A stretch of 21,676 nt of DNA from Lachnospiraceae bacterium UBA3802 (GTDB lineage Bacteria; Bacillota; Clostridia; Lachnospirales; Lachnospiraceae), in contig DFEM01000121.1 of assembly GCA_002369155.1 (NCBI GenBank), positions 1-21,676 of the forward strand. The letters are read 5' to 3'. Shown piece after piece: positions 1 through 7,830 of this stretch. Position 1 is the first letter of the stretch. The number at the start of each line of letters is the position of its first letter. The notes below the pieces were generated by a model, which was given only the letters and a program-made list of their open reading frames with translations, had not been told where the DNA came from and did not search any database. The translations under genes were made by a program, and so were the position numbers.

Positions 1-443
1 TGGTAGCAAACAATAAAAAAGCATATCATGACTATTTTGTGGATGAGACTTTCGAAGCCGGTATTGTGCTTGTCGGCACCGAAGTCAAATCTTTACGTCT
101 TGGAAAATGCTCCATAAAAGAAGCTTTTATCGGGATCGATAACGGGGAATTGTTTATATACGGAATGAATATTTCACCTTACGAAAAGGGTAATATATTC
201 AATAAAGATCCCTTAAGAAACAGGAAACTCCTTGTTCATAAAGCCGAGATTTCAAAGCTTGCCGGAAAGATAAAGGAAAAGGGATTTACTCTTATTCCCT
301 TAAAAGTGTATTTTTCAAAAGGAAAGGCTAAGATTGAATTCGGTTTATGTCGTGGCAAAAAACTCTATGACAAGAGAGAAAGCATAGCCAAGAAAGATTA
401 CGAGAGGGAAACCAGAAGAGAGTTTAAAAATTCTCAAATTTAG
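1..443 (+). CDS. smpB: SsrA-binding protein SmpB (5' end missing)
   Basis: SmpB binds the tRNA-like domain of tmRNA and brings it to stalled ribosomes for trans-translation. The reading frame begins at base 3 (VANNKKAYHDYFVDETFEAG), so roughly eight N-terminal residues lie upstream of the window; the GTG at 39 is internal and not a start. Family signatures are visible: GTEVKSLR for the OB-fold core, the PLRNRKLLVHKAEI stretch, and the basic C-terminal tail GKKLYDKRESIAKKDYERE, which forms the helix entering the mRNA channel. The 146 residues visible fit the usual ~150–160. Its partner RNA gene lies about 130 bp downstream on the same strand, which is common in Firmicutes and supports both calls. 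Confidence 0.97.
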   Translation, partial: VANNKKAYHDYFVDETFEAGIVLVGTEVKSLRLGKCSIKEAFIGIDNGELFIYGMNISPYEKGNIFNKDPLRNRKLLVHKAEISKLAGKIKEKGFTLIPLKVYFSKGKAKIEFGLCRGKKLYDKRESIAKKDYERETRREFKNSQI

Positions 444-454
444 CGAATGCTTTA

Positions 455-483
455 TTGTTGTTTTTGTTATAATTTGCTATAAT
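455..483 (+). promoter_or_regulatory. Candidate promoter for ssrA
   Basis: TTGTTG at 455–460 and TATAAT at 478–483 are separated by 17 bp. A second TATAAT overlaps at 468–473. Initiation would be near 490, leaving an ~80-nt leader removed by RNase P to give the mature tmRNA 5' end. The leader holds a weak TTAAGTT/AACTTAA hairpin. The promoter is inferred from consensus only. Confidence 0.5.
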
Positions 484-570
484 ATTTATGCGAATTAAGT
501 TTGGTTTTGAAATTTCAACTTAAAATTTTGCAAAATAATCCGATATATTTAAGGATTGAAAATTTAATAA

Positions 571-913
571 GGGCCAGTAATGGTTTCGACAGGGGTATTG
601 CACCTTTAGAAGCTATCCGTCCGTGACGCGTCAGTTCACAAACCTAAATATAAACGCTGATAATAACAAATTAGCATTCGCTGCCTAATCGCAGCGTGTC
701 CGTGGTATTAGTACCTGTCTTAATATCTTAGGGCATCATTATCTGACAGGAAACGACGTTTTGATTGTCCCGTCAAAACGGGCGTATTCGGGACTACCGG
801 ATTGAAGAGTTTGTCAGACATCTCTTCGACGAGGGAAATTTTGAACTCTGACTGTGATAGGAGAAGGAGAGGGAATCTGCTTTTGGACACGGGTTCGACT
901 CCCGTCTGGTCCA
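571..913 (+). ncRNA. ssrA: Transfer-messenger RNA (tmRNA)
   Basis: tmRNA acts as tRNA-Ala and as mRNA to rescue stalled ribosomes and tag the product for proteolysis. The 5' end GGGCCAG (571–577) pairs over 7 bp, with one G·U, with CUGGUCC (906–912); A913 is the discriminator. The 5' part shows the hallmark GGTTTCGAC. The 3' part has the T arm ACGGG-TTCGACT-CCCGT (889–905). CCA is not encoded after A913 and must be added enzymatically. The ~343-nt length is normal for a one-piece tmRNA. The tag frame lies inside, and smpB lies just upstream. Confidence 0.96.
656..688 (+). other. tmRNA proteolysis-tag reading frame
   Basis: Within ssrA the resume codon GCT at 656, preceded by ATAAAC, opens a ten-codon frame ending in TAA. 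It encodes ADNNKLAFAA; with the alanine charged on tmRNA the tag would be A-ADNNKLAFAA. The C-terminal alanines match the usual ClpXP-type degron (commonly LAA). The ending FAA instead of LAA, and the lysine in the middle, are specific to this sequence. The choice of resume codon is by analogy with clostridial tmRNAs. Confidence 0.8.
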
Positions 914-937
914 TATTCGTTTTATACGAATTATTAA

Positions 938-972
938 CGGAGTATTTTTTAAATATTCCGGTTTTTTATTTT
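938..972 (+). terminator. Intrinsic terminator after ssrA
   Basis: CGGAGTATTT (938–947) pairs with AAATATTCCG (951–960), with one G·U, around a TTT loop, followed by a T-rich run at 962–972. A shorter perfect hairpin, ATTCGT/ACGAAT (915–931), sits between the tmRNA end and this stem. The T run touches the AGGAGG of the next gene. Confidence 0.8.
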
Positions 973-982
973 AGGAGGGGAC

Positions 983-2656
983 ATGGACAAAAAAGGAACA
1001 ATGAGCTTTAAGGCGGTCTTAATATTGCTTTTGATAATACCGATGACAATGGTATTGCTTATTCTGGGGTTGATAAGCAGAAAGGTAGCTACGGTCAGCC
1101 TTGAAAAGAACATTAAAGAGGAATTGAGAGTAGCTTCGTATTCTCTTCGTGAATATTATATTTTCGATTTAATTAACGGCCTTAATCTTGATAATGGATT
1201 TTGCGAATACGATACCGAATTTATAGACAGAATGGCAGAAACAGGTGTAGATCTTACCCTTTTTAAAGATGATGTGAGATTTATGACTACCATCAGAGAC
1301 AGTGTCGGCCTCAGAATAGAAGGAACCAAAGCATCTCCTGAGATTTGGGAAAAGGTTAAAGGCGGAGAAGAATATTTTTCTAAAAATGTCAAGATTAACG
1401 GAAAACCGTATTATGTATATTACGTTCCTCTAAAGGATGGAGACACCGTTTACGGAATGGCTTTTTCCGGGAAAATTGCATCGGATGTTAAGAATGCGGA
1501 ACTTAACATGACAATGCTTATTCTTATTTCGGGAATAATACTCGAAATAGCAGCCGTTATACTTGCTGTTGTGGCATCTTATGCAATTGCTACTCCTATC
1601 AAAAAGATTGCTGACAAAATATCGGAATTGTCTGAAGGAAAAGTTAATTTAACTATAAATGAGAAATCAACAATCAAAGAAACTTCTCTTTTAATTGCTT
1701 CGGCAAACATGCTTAAAGATGTTTTATCGGATTCGATTTCCAAAATTAGAGATGAAGCTGATTCTCTTAAAGAAGCGATTGCCACATCTTCATCGCTTGC
1801 AAGATCTTCATCCCAGGGTACTTCTCAGATTACGGAGAGCATGATTGGTCTTGCACAAACCACTGAAACCATGGCGGAAAGTGTTCAGGAAATAAATGTC
1901 AATGTAGTATCAATGGGCGAGATGATTGAGGATGTTGTAGGAAATACCAACAATCTTAATCAAAGTTCGTCCAATATGACGCATGCAAATAACGAAGCAT
2001 CCGAATGCATCAGAAGTATGACCAAGAGTTCCGAAAGGTCTCTTGATGCAATTGAGAATATTACTGAACTTATCGAACAGACAAATGAATCAATTCAGAA
2101 AATTGATGAGATGATGAACCTGATTACAAATATTGCTTCTCAGACAAATCTTCTTGCTCTTAACGCATCGATTGAAGCTGCCAGAGCAGGTGAAGCAGGA
2201 AAGGGATTCGGTGTTGTTGCAGAGGAAATCAAGAATCTGGCAGAACAATCCAATCAGTCGGCTTCAAAGATTAAAGATGTTGTAAATCAGATTTCTTCTC
2301 AGTCAGATGAGTGTGTAAGCGAGTCAAGAGAAGTTAAGAGTATTATTGATGAGCAAAGAAAACTTCTCGATATTACACTTGATAAATTTGACACTTTGGA
2401 TCAGGAAATTAAATCGTCTGTTGATGAAATCAATTCCGTTTCCAATGTTGCAGCTCAACTTGATAAGATTAAAGGCATTCTTCTTAATTCTGTAAGCGAT
2501 TTGTCGGCAATATCAGAAGAGACTGCCGCAACCAATCAGGAAGTTTCCGCATCGATTGAAAACATTGCGGACAGTGTTCAGAAGGTCAGCGAAGATTCCG
2601 ATTACATGAATGAGTTGTCAGACGGACTCAAAGACGCGATAGCTTACTTTAAATAA
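983..2656 (+). CDS. Methyl-accepting chemotaxis protein with sCache-type sensor
   Basis: This is a transmembrane chemoreceptor that signals to CheA/CheW. Its order is N-terminal membrane helix (residues ~9–31), an extracellular region (~35–175) whose [15 protein letters not shown] and [17 protein letters not shown] stretches resemble single-Cache (sCache_3) domains, a second helix (~176–202), HAMP (~203–255), and a long coiled-coil signalling domain. The hairpin tip is conserved ([20 protein letters not shown], ~389–408). No C-terminal CheR-docking pentapeptide is seen. AGGAGG at 973–978 lies only 4 nt before ATG; the in-frame ATG at 1001 is a less likely alternative. No other chemotaxis genes are present, so it is an orphan receptor. 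The ligand cannot be told from sequence. Confidence 0.93.
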   Translation: MDKKGTMSFKAVLILLLIIPMTMVLLILGLISRKVATVSLEKNIKEELRVASYSLREYYIFDLINGLNLDNGFCEYDTEFIDRMAETGVDLTLFKDDVRFMTTIRDSVGLRIEGTKASPEIWEKVKGGEEYFSKNVKINGKPYYVYYVPLKDGDTVYGMAFSGKIASDVKNAELNMTMLILISGIILEIAAVILAVVASYAIATPIKKIADKISELSEGKVNLTINEKSTIKETSLLIASANMLKDVLSDSISKIRDEADSLKEAIATSSSLARSSSQGTSQITESMIGLAQTTETMAESVQEINVNVVSMGEMIEDVVGNTNNLNQSSSNMTHANNEASECIRSMTKSSERSLDAIENITELIEQTNESIQKIDEMMNLITNIASQTNLLALNASIEAARAGEAGKGFGVVAEEIKNLAEQSNQSASKIKDVVNQISSQSDECVSESREVKSIIDEQRKLLDITLDKFDTLDQEIKSSVDEINSVSNVAAQLDKIKGILLNSVSDLSAISEETAATNQEVSASIENIADSVQKVSEDSDYMNELSDGLKDAIAYFK

Positions 2657-2693
2657 TTTGTTTCATACAGGTTATAAGGGGATTAATATATAT

Positions 2694-2735
2694 TACGGCG
2701 CAACCCGGATGAGGTTGCGCCGTATTGATTTTTCA
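2694..2735 (+). terminator. Intrinsic terminator after the chemoreceptor
   Basis: A perfect 12-bp stem, TACGGCGCAACC (2694–2705) with GGTTGCGCCGTA (2713–2724), has a 7-nt loop and is followed by TTGATTTTTC. The T tract doubles as the −35 region of the next promoter. Confidence 0.9.
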
Positions 2736-2753
2736 CATGTATTATAGTATAAT
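2725..2753 (+). promoter_or_regulatory. Strong promoter for the 6S-like RNA
   Basis: TTGATT (2725–2730), a 17-bp spacer and a perfect TATAAT (2748–2753) place initiation near 2760. That is exactly where the closing stem of the downstream RNA begins, so promoter and RNA calls support each other. Confidence 0.8.
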
Positions 2754-2759
2754 AAAGAC

Positions 2760-2937
2760 ACCTGAAATATGACGACTTGTTATTTTGACCCTACAATACT
2801 TTAAACGGGATTCCTACATCTTTAAATCTATGTCAGGCCATATCAGTTTTATCCGATGGAAGGCAGAAATTTATTTGCGGTTACCCACCTGGCTTTTAGC
2901 TAGGAGTCAAAATACGAGATCATGTTTCGGGTTGTTT
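2760..2937 (+). ncRNA. ssrS: Structured ~178-nt RNA, probable 6S RNA
   Basis: 6S RNA mimics an open promoter and binds the housekeeping RNA polymerase holoenzyme. What is visible: the predicted 5' end pairs over 13 positions, with G·U pairs, with the 3' end (2760–2772 with 2920–2932). A second perfect 9-bp helix lies just inside (2781–2789 TATTTTGAC with 2906–2914 GTCAAAATA). The interior has a large open region, a small 3'-side hairpin (CCTGGCT/AGCTAGG near 2889–2904) and a long apical arm. Length, rod shape, side hairpin and consensus promoter all fit 6S. A T-rich tail (TTGTTTATT) follows the stem. The identity rests on architecture and remembered similarity to clostridial 6S, not on a covariance-model search. 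That it is a structured RNA is much surer. Confidence 0.75.
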
Positions 2938-2943
2938 ATTATC

Positions 2944-3783
2944 ATGAAGAAAATCAAAGCATTTTTTAACGGTTATATGGAAATATCAATGCTGTATCGG
3001 CAAACCAATGCGAGATTATTTGCATCGAGTGTTGCCTTTTTTGTATTTCTTGCCATATTTCCGACCGTGCTTTTGGTTTTTTCAATCATTCCTTTTACTC
3101 CGCTTACAGAAGCGGGTGTGCTTCAATTCCTGGAGAAGGTTCTTCCGGAAGCTTTGGATTCCCTTACCGTTAATATCATAAGACAGCTTTACGGTCATTC
3201 CCCTGCTATTTTATCCATTACCACACTTATTCTTTTATGGTCTGCTGCAAAAGGAATTCAGGGCATTAAAAGCGGTTTAAATGTTATAAACGGATGTGCC
3301 GAACTTTCAAATTTTATTTTGCTCAGACTAAAAGCCATTGTTTATTCTCTTGTTTTTGCGATCGCCATTGTAATAATGGTTGCGGTTGTCGTGTTCATCA
3401 ACTATATTTACGATCTTTTGGGGCAGTATTTCGGTTTCCATATCGGATGGCTTGAAGCAATCTTTAATTTTAGATTTCTGGTTCAGTGGATATTCTATGC
3501 ATTTTTGCTTACGTTTGTATACGCATGGGTTCCCGATAAGAAAACAAGACCCCGCAAGCAGTGGAGAGGAGCTCTTTTTACCGGTACTATGTGGACTCTT
3601 TTCAACTTTGCTTTTAACTATTATCTGATGAATTTTTCGACTTTTAACCTTTACGGTTCAATGGCAACAGTCATTATTATGCTTATCTGGGTTTATACAT
3701 TATCGGTTTTCTTTATGTTCGGAGGAATAATTAATGTGTATTTCAATAATAAAGCCAGGGAAGCTAAGATCGATTCAAAGTGA
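2944..3783 (+). CDS. YihY/BrkB-family membrane protein
   Basis: This polytopic inner-membrane protein belongs to the YihY/virulence factor BrkB family. The old label of RNase BN is wrong for the family, and its function remains unsettled. Six hydrophobic segments lie at residues ~27–50, 86–103, 130–153, 177–196, 207–228 and 237–266. Family motifs include ALLWSAAKGI-like LLWSAAKGI after helix 2, WVPDKKTRPRKQWRGA before helix 5, and YGSMATVIIMLIWVY in helix 6. I place the start at ATG 2944 (MKKIKAFFNG), giving 279 aa, typical of the family. The frame is open back to 2785, but that part lies inside the structured RNA and reads nothing like the family. No Shine–Dalgarno precedes 2944. Transcription probably comes by readthrough of the RNA gene. 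Confidence 0.88.
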   Translation: MKKIKAFFNGYMEISMLYRQTNARLFASSVAFFVFLAIFPTVLLVFSIIPFTPLTEAGVLQFLEKVLPEALDSLTVNIIRQLYGHSPAILSITTLILLWSAAKGIQGIKSGLNVINGCAELSNFILLRLKAIVYSLVFAIAIVIMVAVVVFINYIYDLLGQYFGFHIGWLEAIFNFRFLVQWIFYAFLLTFVYAWVPDKKTRPRKQWRGALFTGTMWTLFNFAFNYYLMNFSTFNLYGSMATVIIMLIWVYTLSVFFMFGGIINVYFNNKAREAKIDSK

Positions 3784-3813
3784 AGCATACGAGCAATTTA
3801 AAGCTTTTTGGTG

Positions 3814-3843
3814 TTGACTTTACAGTTTGTTTGTGAATATAAT
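3814..3843 (+). promoter_or_regulatory. Promoter of the pheST T-box transcript
   Basis: TTGACT (3814–3819) and a perfect TATAAT (3838–3843) are 18 bp apart. Initiation near 3850 would begin just upstream of T-box stem I. Confidence 0.75.
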
Positions 3844-3849
3844 GTTTTG

Positions 3850-4120
3850 TAATTAAATACGGCAAGGATGGTGCAAAAGTCTTTATTATTCTTCCAGAGA
3901 GAGAAAGTGAGCCGCTGAAAGCTTTCTTAAGACAATGATAAAAGATCAATTTCACACCGGAGTCTGCATTCTGAAAATTCGCGAGTAGGTTTGCACGTTA
4001 GACAGTACGTTAACTTTAATGAGAGCATAAGTTTACATAAAATTTATTATGTTAACTAATGAATATGGGTGGTACCGCGATAATTCGTCCCGTAGATAAC
4101 AATTTCTACGGGATTTTTTA
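3850..4120 (+). promoter_or_regulatory. T-box leader, phenylalanine-specific, upstream of pheS
   Basis: T-box leaders bind uncharged tRNA and allow readthrough when the cognate amino acid is scarce. The universal core AATATGGGTGGTACCGCG is at 4062–4079. Stem I shows the AGAGAG internal element (3896 onward) and the distal GCTGAAAG loop (3914–3921). The 3' strand of stem I leads into a TTC triplet at 3951–3953, near the base of the stem where the specifier codon is expected. UUC is a Phe codon, matching the pheS/pheT genes downstream. The leader ends in a terminator that competes with the antiterminator. The class call is very secure; the specifier placement was done by eye. Confidence 0.93.
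4088..4120 (+). terminator. T-box regulated terminator
   Basis: TCCCGTAGA (4088–4096) pairs perfectly with TCTACGGGA (4105–4113), followed by a T run. The TCCC of the 5' arm is the segment expected to pair alternatively with the T-box core to form the antiterminator. Confidence 0.92.
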
Positions 4121-4157
4121 TTTTGTAATATTGCAATAAAAATATAAGGAGACAGAT

Positions 4158-5189
4158 ATGGACGAAAAATTAACTTCAATCAAACAGGAAATTCTGGACA
4201 ATATCGAAAAGTCTGCGGTTTCCAGAGCAACTGCGTTCGAATTAAGAAAGAAATATCTTGATTCGAAGACAGGCGAAATCGGTCAGCTTATGAAGGAAAT
4301 GAAGAATATTCCCAACGAAGAAAAGGCTGAATACGGAAAGCAGGTTAATGAATTAAAGAGCTGGGCAACAGAGGTTTTTGAAGATCTTGATGCCAAGATG
4401 AAAGATAAGGAATTAAAAGAAAGATACGAAAAAGAAAAGATTGATGTAACCATAGATGCCAAAGCGGAAGTAAAAGGCAATCTTCATCCCATTACACAGA
4501 TGAGAAATCAACTTATCGATGTATTTGCGGGCATGGGATTTACTATTTATGAAGGCACTGAAATAGAGAATGACTATTATAACTTCACTGCACTTAATAC
4601 ACCTGCCGATCACCCGGCAAGAGACATGCAGGATACATTTTATCTGTCGCCCGAGTTTCTTTTGAGAACTCAGACTTCATCCGGACAGATTCATGTTATG
4701 GAGAATACAAAACCTCCCATTAAGATTTTATCTCCCGGAAAAGTATTCAGATCGGATGATGATGCTACTCATTCACCCATGTTTACCCAGATGGAAGGTC
4801 TTGTTGTCGATAAAAAGATTACACTTTGCGACCTTAAGGGTATGCTTGATAACTTTGTAAAGAAGATTTACGGAGAAGAAACAACTACAAGACTTCGTCC
4901 TTCTTATTTCCCGTTCACAGAACCATCTGTAGAAGTAGATGTAAGCTGTTTTGAATGCGGCGGCAAAGGATGCAAGCTTTGCAAAGGAACAGGATGGATA
5001 GAGATTCTCGGTGCGGGTATCGTTAACAAGAAGGTACTTGAAAACTGCGGCATTGACTCTGAAGAATATTCAGGACTCGCATTTGGTATCGGTATTGAAA
5101 GAACGGCAATGCTTAAGTACGGTATTAACAACATCAAGTTGTTGTTTGAATCGGATCTTAATGTGTTAAAGCAGATTGATGACAATTAA
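4158..5189 (+). CDS. pheS: Phenylalanine–tRNA ligase alpha subunit
   Basis: PheS is the catalytic class II subunit of the cytosolic alpha2-beta2 enzyme that charges tRNA-Phe. Residues 1–95 form the charged N-terminal coiled coil that contacts tRNA. The catalytic core follows, with [14 protein letters not shown] (110–123), motif 2 around [16 protein letters not shown] (194–209) and motif 3 [18 protein letters not shown] (306–323). [12 protein letters not shown] (264–275) is a cysteine cluster I recall as common in this bacterial branch. The length of 343 aa is normal. AAGGAG stands at a good distance before the ATG. The T-box leader upstream gives amino-acid-responsive control. pheT follows after an unusually structured 219-bp gap. 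Confidence 0.98.
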   Translation: MDEKLTSIKQEILDNIEKSAVSRATAFELRKKYLDSKTGEIGQLMKEMKNIPNEEKAEYGKQVNELKSWATEVFEDLDAKMKDKELKERYEKEKIDVTIDAKAEVKGNLHPITQMRNQLIDVFAGMGFTIYEGTEIENDYYNFTALNTPADHPARDMQDTFYLSPEFLLRTQTSSGQIHVMENTKPPIKILSPGKVFRSDDDATHSPMFTQMEGLVVDKKITLCDLKGMLDNFVKKIYGEETTTRLRPSYFPFTEPSVEVDVSCFECGGKGCKLCKGTGWIEILGAGIVNKKVLENCGIDSEEYSGLAFGIGIERTAMLKYGINNIKLLFESDLNVLKQIDDN

Positions 5190-5190
5190 T

Positions 5191-5355
5191 CCCGGGACCG
5201 ATTCGTCAACCGTACGATACACCGCGGGCACGCTCTCGCTAAGTGGTATCACGTAGCGGCCGCTAAACTCACCTTCGCACTTCGTGCTTGGTTCGTTAAG
5301 CGCCGACGGATACCAATTACCCGCTAATGCATCATACGGTCGCCTCATCGGACGA
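5191..5355 (+). repeat. GC-rich imperfect palindromic element between pheS and pheT
   Basis: Starting 2 bp after the pheS stop, about 160 bp are far more GC-rich than their surroundings (92 of 160 bases at 5191–5350 by hand count). They fold back on themselves. The outer arms 5198–5218 and 5331–5351 are nearly complementary (ACCGTACGAT against ATCATACGGT, then CCGATTC against CTCATCGG). GCGGG (5224–5228) pairs with CCCGC (5320–5324). AAGTGGTATC (5241–5250) pairs with GATACCAATT (5309–5318) at 9 of 10 positions. GCAC/GTGC closes a tip at 5277–5287. A perfect 12-bp palindrome, TAGCGGCCGCTA, lies at 5254–5265. There is no T tract, so it is not an intrinsic terminator. It may be a dispersed extragenic palindrome or a structured RNA. 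Confidence 0.7.
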
Positions 5356-5408
5356 GATTATTAGACTATTAAACTTTTAGATAAAATAAAGATAATAAGG
5401 AGTTAATT

Positions 5409-7829
5409 ATGTTAGTACCCTTAAGTTGGTTAAAAGAATATGTTGATATAGAAGATATCGAACCTTCAGTGCTCGAAGAAAAAATGTTTTCTTGCGGATT
5501 TGAGGTAGAAGAAGTTATTGAGGTCGGCAAGGATATTTCAGGTGTTGTAGTCGGTCTTGTAAAAGAATGCGAACCGATTCCCGATACACATCTTCATGTG
5601 TGCAAAGTTGATGTAGGACAGCCTGAATTGTTACAGATTTGCTGTGGCGCCGATAATGTCGAAGCAGGCAAAAAATTCCCCGTGGCTCTTGATGGGGCAA
5701 GTGTACTTGCTACCGCAAAAGATCATAAGACGGTTGAAGGCGTTATGAAGATTAAGAAGGGCAAACTTCGCGGATATGATTCCGAAGGTATGCTTTGCTC
5801 AGGTGTTGAAATCGGTGTTGCAGAAGGTATGTATCCCGGCGCTTCCTATAACGGATTGCTTGTACTTTCCGATGATTGTGAAGTAGGCGCCGATGTAAAA
5901 CCTATTGTCGGAATTGATGATTATCTTTTTGATGTATCGATAACTGCCAACAGACCTGACTGTCAGTGCATTACAGGTATTGCAAGAGAAGTGGCTGCAG
6001 TTCTTAACAGAGAATATAAAGCACCTTCACTTGAATATCATGAGGACAACGTTACAAAAGACGGATTCAGCGTTGAAGTTAAAGCTTCCGATATCTGCCC
6101 CAGATACATCGGTCATTATGTTCATGATGTTGTTATTAAAGAATCACCTTTGTGGATGCAAAGAAGACTTGCTTTGGTAGGCCAGACTCCTATATCCAAT
6201 ATGGTTGATATTACAAATTATGTTTCACTTGAAATGGGTCAGCCCATGCATGCTTTTGACTGCGATTATATCGAAGGCAACAAGATTGTTGTAAGACGGG
6301 CTGAAGATAAAGAAAAGATTGTTACTCTTGATGATCAGGAATATGAACTTAACAATAACAACCTCGTAATATGCGATGGTGTTAAACCTGTAGCAATCGC
6401 AGGTGTTATGGGCGGTCTTAAATCGGAAATCAGAGATACAACAAAAGAAGTTCTTTTCGAATCAGCAAAGTTTGCCAGAGACAATATCAGAAAGACATCG
6501 AGAGCACTCGGTAAGAGAACGGATGCTTCCGCAAAATATGAAAAAGGTGTTGATGAATATTCAACATTCAATGCTATGAAGAGAGCACTTCATCTTGTGG
6601 AAGAATTGGAATGCGGCAAAGTTTCCTGTACTCATGTTGATGTAAATACAGGTAACTCAATCGAACCCAAGGAAATGAAAGTCAGCATTGCCAAAGTTAA
6701 CAGAGTGCTTGGTATTGAAGTTCCTACAGAAGATATTGTAAGAATTCTTACAAATCTTTCTTTCGATCCCAAGGTTAACGGTGATGAGCTTACACTTATG
6801 ATTCCTGCTTACAGAGAGGATATGGAAAGCTATCCCGATGTAGCGGAAGAAGTAATAAGAATGTATGGCTATGATCATATTAAAGACACATTCCTTCCCG
6901 ATGCACAGGTTACCATGGGCGGTCTTAATGCAAAGCAGAAGAAAGAACTTAAGCTTAAGAAAGATCTTTGTGCAAAGGGTGCATATGAATGTATTCATTA
7001 CTCATTCATTTCACCTTCTGATTTCAATCTTCTTAATTTAAGCGAAGATGCAGATGAGAGAAAGGCAATTAAGATTTTAAATCCCATTAACGAAGACTTA
7101 TCCGTTATGAGAACCACTCTTGCTCCTTCAATGCTTCATGCCGTATCCAGAAACCAGAAGAAAGGCAATCTCGAAGGCAAATTATTTGAAGTGGCTTCAA
7201 GATTTATTCCAAAGAGCCTTCCTTTGACGGAGTATCCCGAAGAGAAGCAGACTCTTTGCATTGCTGTTTGGGGTGAAAAGTATGATTTCTTTACGTTAAA
7301 GGCCGTTGCAAATGCGGTTGCTGATTCTTTCTTTACCGAATTTAAGTATGAGGCTTCTGAAAAGTCATTCCTTCATCCTTATCAGACAGCTTCCATCAAA
7401 GAAGGGGATACCGTTATCGGTTATCTTGGAAAAGTATCTTATGAAGTGGCTGAGAAGCTTGATTTAAGAACTGATGCTTATATTTGCGAGATAGACCTTG
7501 ATTATCTTTATTCACTTGATACAAAGGCTTCATTCAAACCTTTATCCAAGTTTGCTTCGGTCAACAGAGACCTTGCGCTTCTTATGAACAAAGATGTTTC
7601 CTGCGGCAGTGTTGAAGATACAATTAAGGGTGCATGCAAATATGTTACAGATGTAAAACTTTTTGATATCTATGAAGGCGAAAATATTCCTGCAGATAAG
7701 AAGAGTCTTGCATTTACAATTACTTTCACACCCGGTGAAGAAGATTTTGAAGCTGATTCGGTTGACAAGTATGTTAAGAAGATTCTCGGAAATTTGAAAT
7801 TTAAATTGGATGTGGAGATAAGAAGTTAA
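5409..7829 (+). CDS. pheT: Phenylalanine–tRNA ligase beta subunit
   Basis: PheT is the large tRNA-binding and editing subunit of PheRS, partner of PheS. Visible domains in order are the N-terminal B1/B8 part (MLVPLSWLKEYVDI), an EMAP-type tRNA-binding OB fold (~43–150, VVVGLVKECEPIPDTHLHVC), the B3/B4 editing region (~210–390, ending near TDASAKYEKGVDEYS), B5 (~405–475, with PAYREDMESYPDVAEEVIR at its end), the catalytic-like core, and the C-terminal anticodon-binding ferredoxin fold (~705–805, from KPLSKFASVNRDLAL). At 806 aa it is a normal full-length bacterial PheT. AAGGAG precedes the ATG. It should be co-transcribed with pheS from the T-box promoter, through the GC-rich element. Confidence 0.98.
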   Translation: MLVPLSWLKEYVDIEDIEPSVLEEKMFSCGFEVEEVIEVGKDISGVVVGLVKECEPIPDTHLHVCKVDVGQPELLQICCGADNVEAGKKFPVALDGASVLATAKDHKTVEGVMKIKKGKLRGYDSEGMLCSGVEIGVAEGMYPGASYNGLLVLSDDCEVGADVKPIVGIDDYLFDVSITANRPDCQCITGIAREVAAVLNREYKAPSLEYHEDNVTKDGFSVEVKASDICPRYIGHYVHDVVIKESPLWMQRRLALVGQTPISNMVDITNYVSLEMGQPMHAFDCDYIEGNKIVVRRAEDKEKIVTLDDQEYELNNNNLVICDGVKPVAIAGVMGGLKSEIRDTTKEVLFESAKFARDNIRKTSRALGKRTDASAKYEKGVDEYSTFNAMKRALHLVEELECGKVSCTHVDVNTGNSIEPKEMKVSIAKVNRVLGIEVPTEDIVRILTNLSFDPKVNGDELTLMIPAYREDMESYPDVAEEVIRMYGYDHIKDTFLPDAQVTMGGLNAKQKKELKLKKDLCAKGAYECIHYSFISPSDFNLLNLSEDADERKAIKILNPINEDLSVMRTTLAPSMLHAVSRNQKKGNLEGKLFEVASRFIPKSLPLTEYPEEKQTLCIAVWGEKYDFFTLKAVANAVADSFFTEFKYEASEKSFLHPYQTASIKEGDTVIGYLGKVSYEVAEKLDLRTDAYICEIDLDYLYSLDTKASFKPLSKFASVNRDLALLMNKDVSCGSVEDTIKGACKYVTDVKLFDIYEGENIPADKKSLAFTITFTPGEEDFEADSVDKYVKKILGNLKFKLDVEIRS

Positions 7830-7830
7830 A

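Noticed and set aside
802..1011. Plus-strand open frame across the 3' half of tmRNA
   Set aside because: It overlaps the tRNA-like domain and terminator of ssrA and has no family likeness.
2785..2943. N-terminal extension of the YihY protein, since the frame is open from 2785
   Set aside because: It lies inside the structured 6S-like RNA, reads unlike YihY proteins, and the family-like start is at 2944.
5166..5348. Minus-strand open frame of 60 codons through the pheS–pheT element
   Set aside because: It extends into the pheS end and follows a palindromic GC-rich element where open frames arise by chance. No ribosome site was seen.
5191..5355. Integron attC site or hammerhead ribozyme for the GC-rich palindrome
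   Set aside because: No proper attC core boxes, and no intact hammerhead core (CTGANGA plus GAAA) on either strand.
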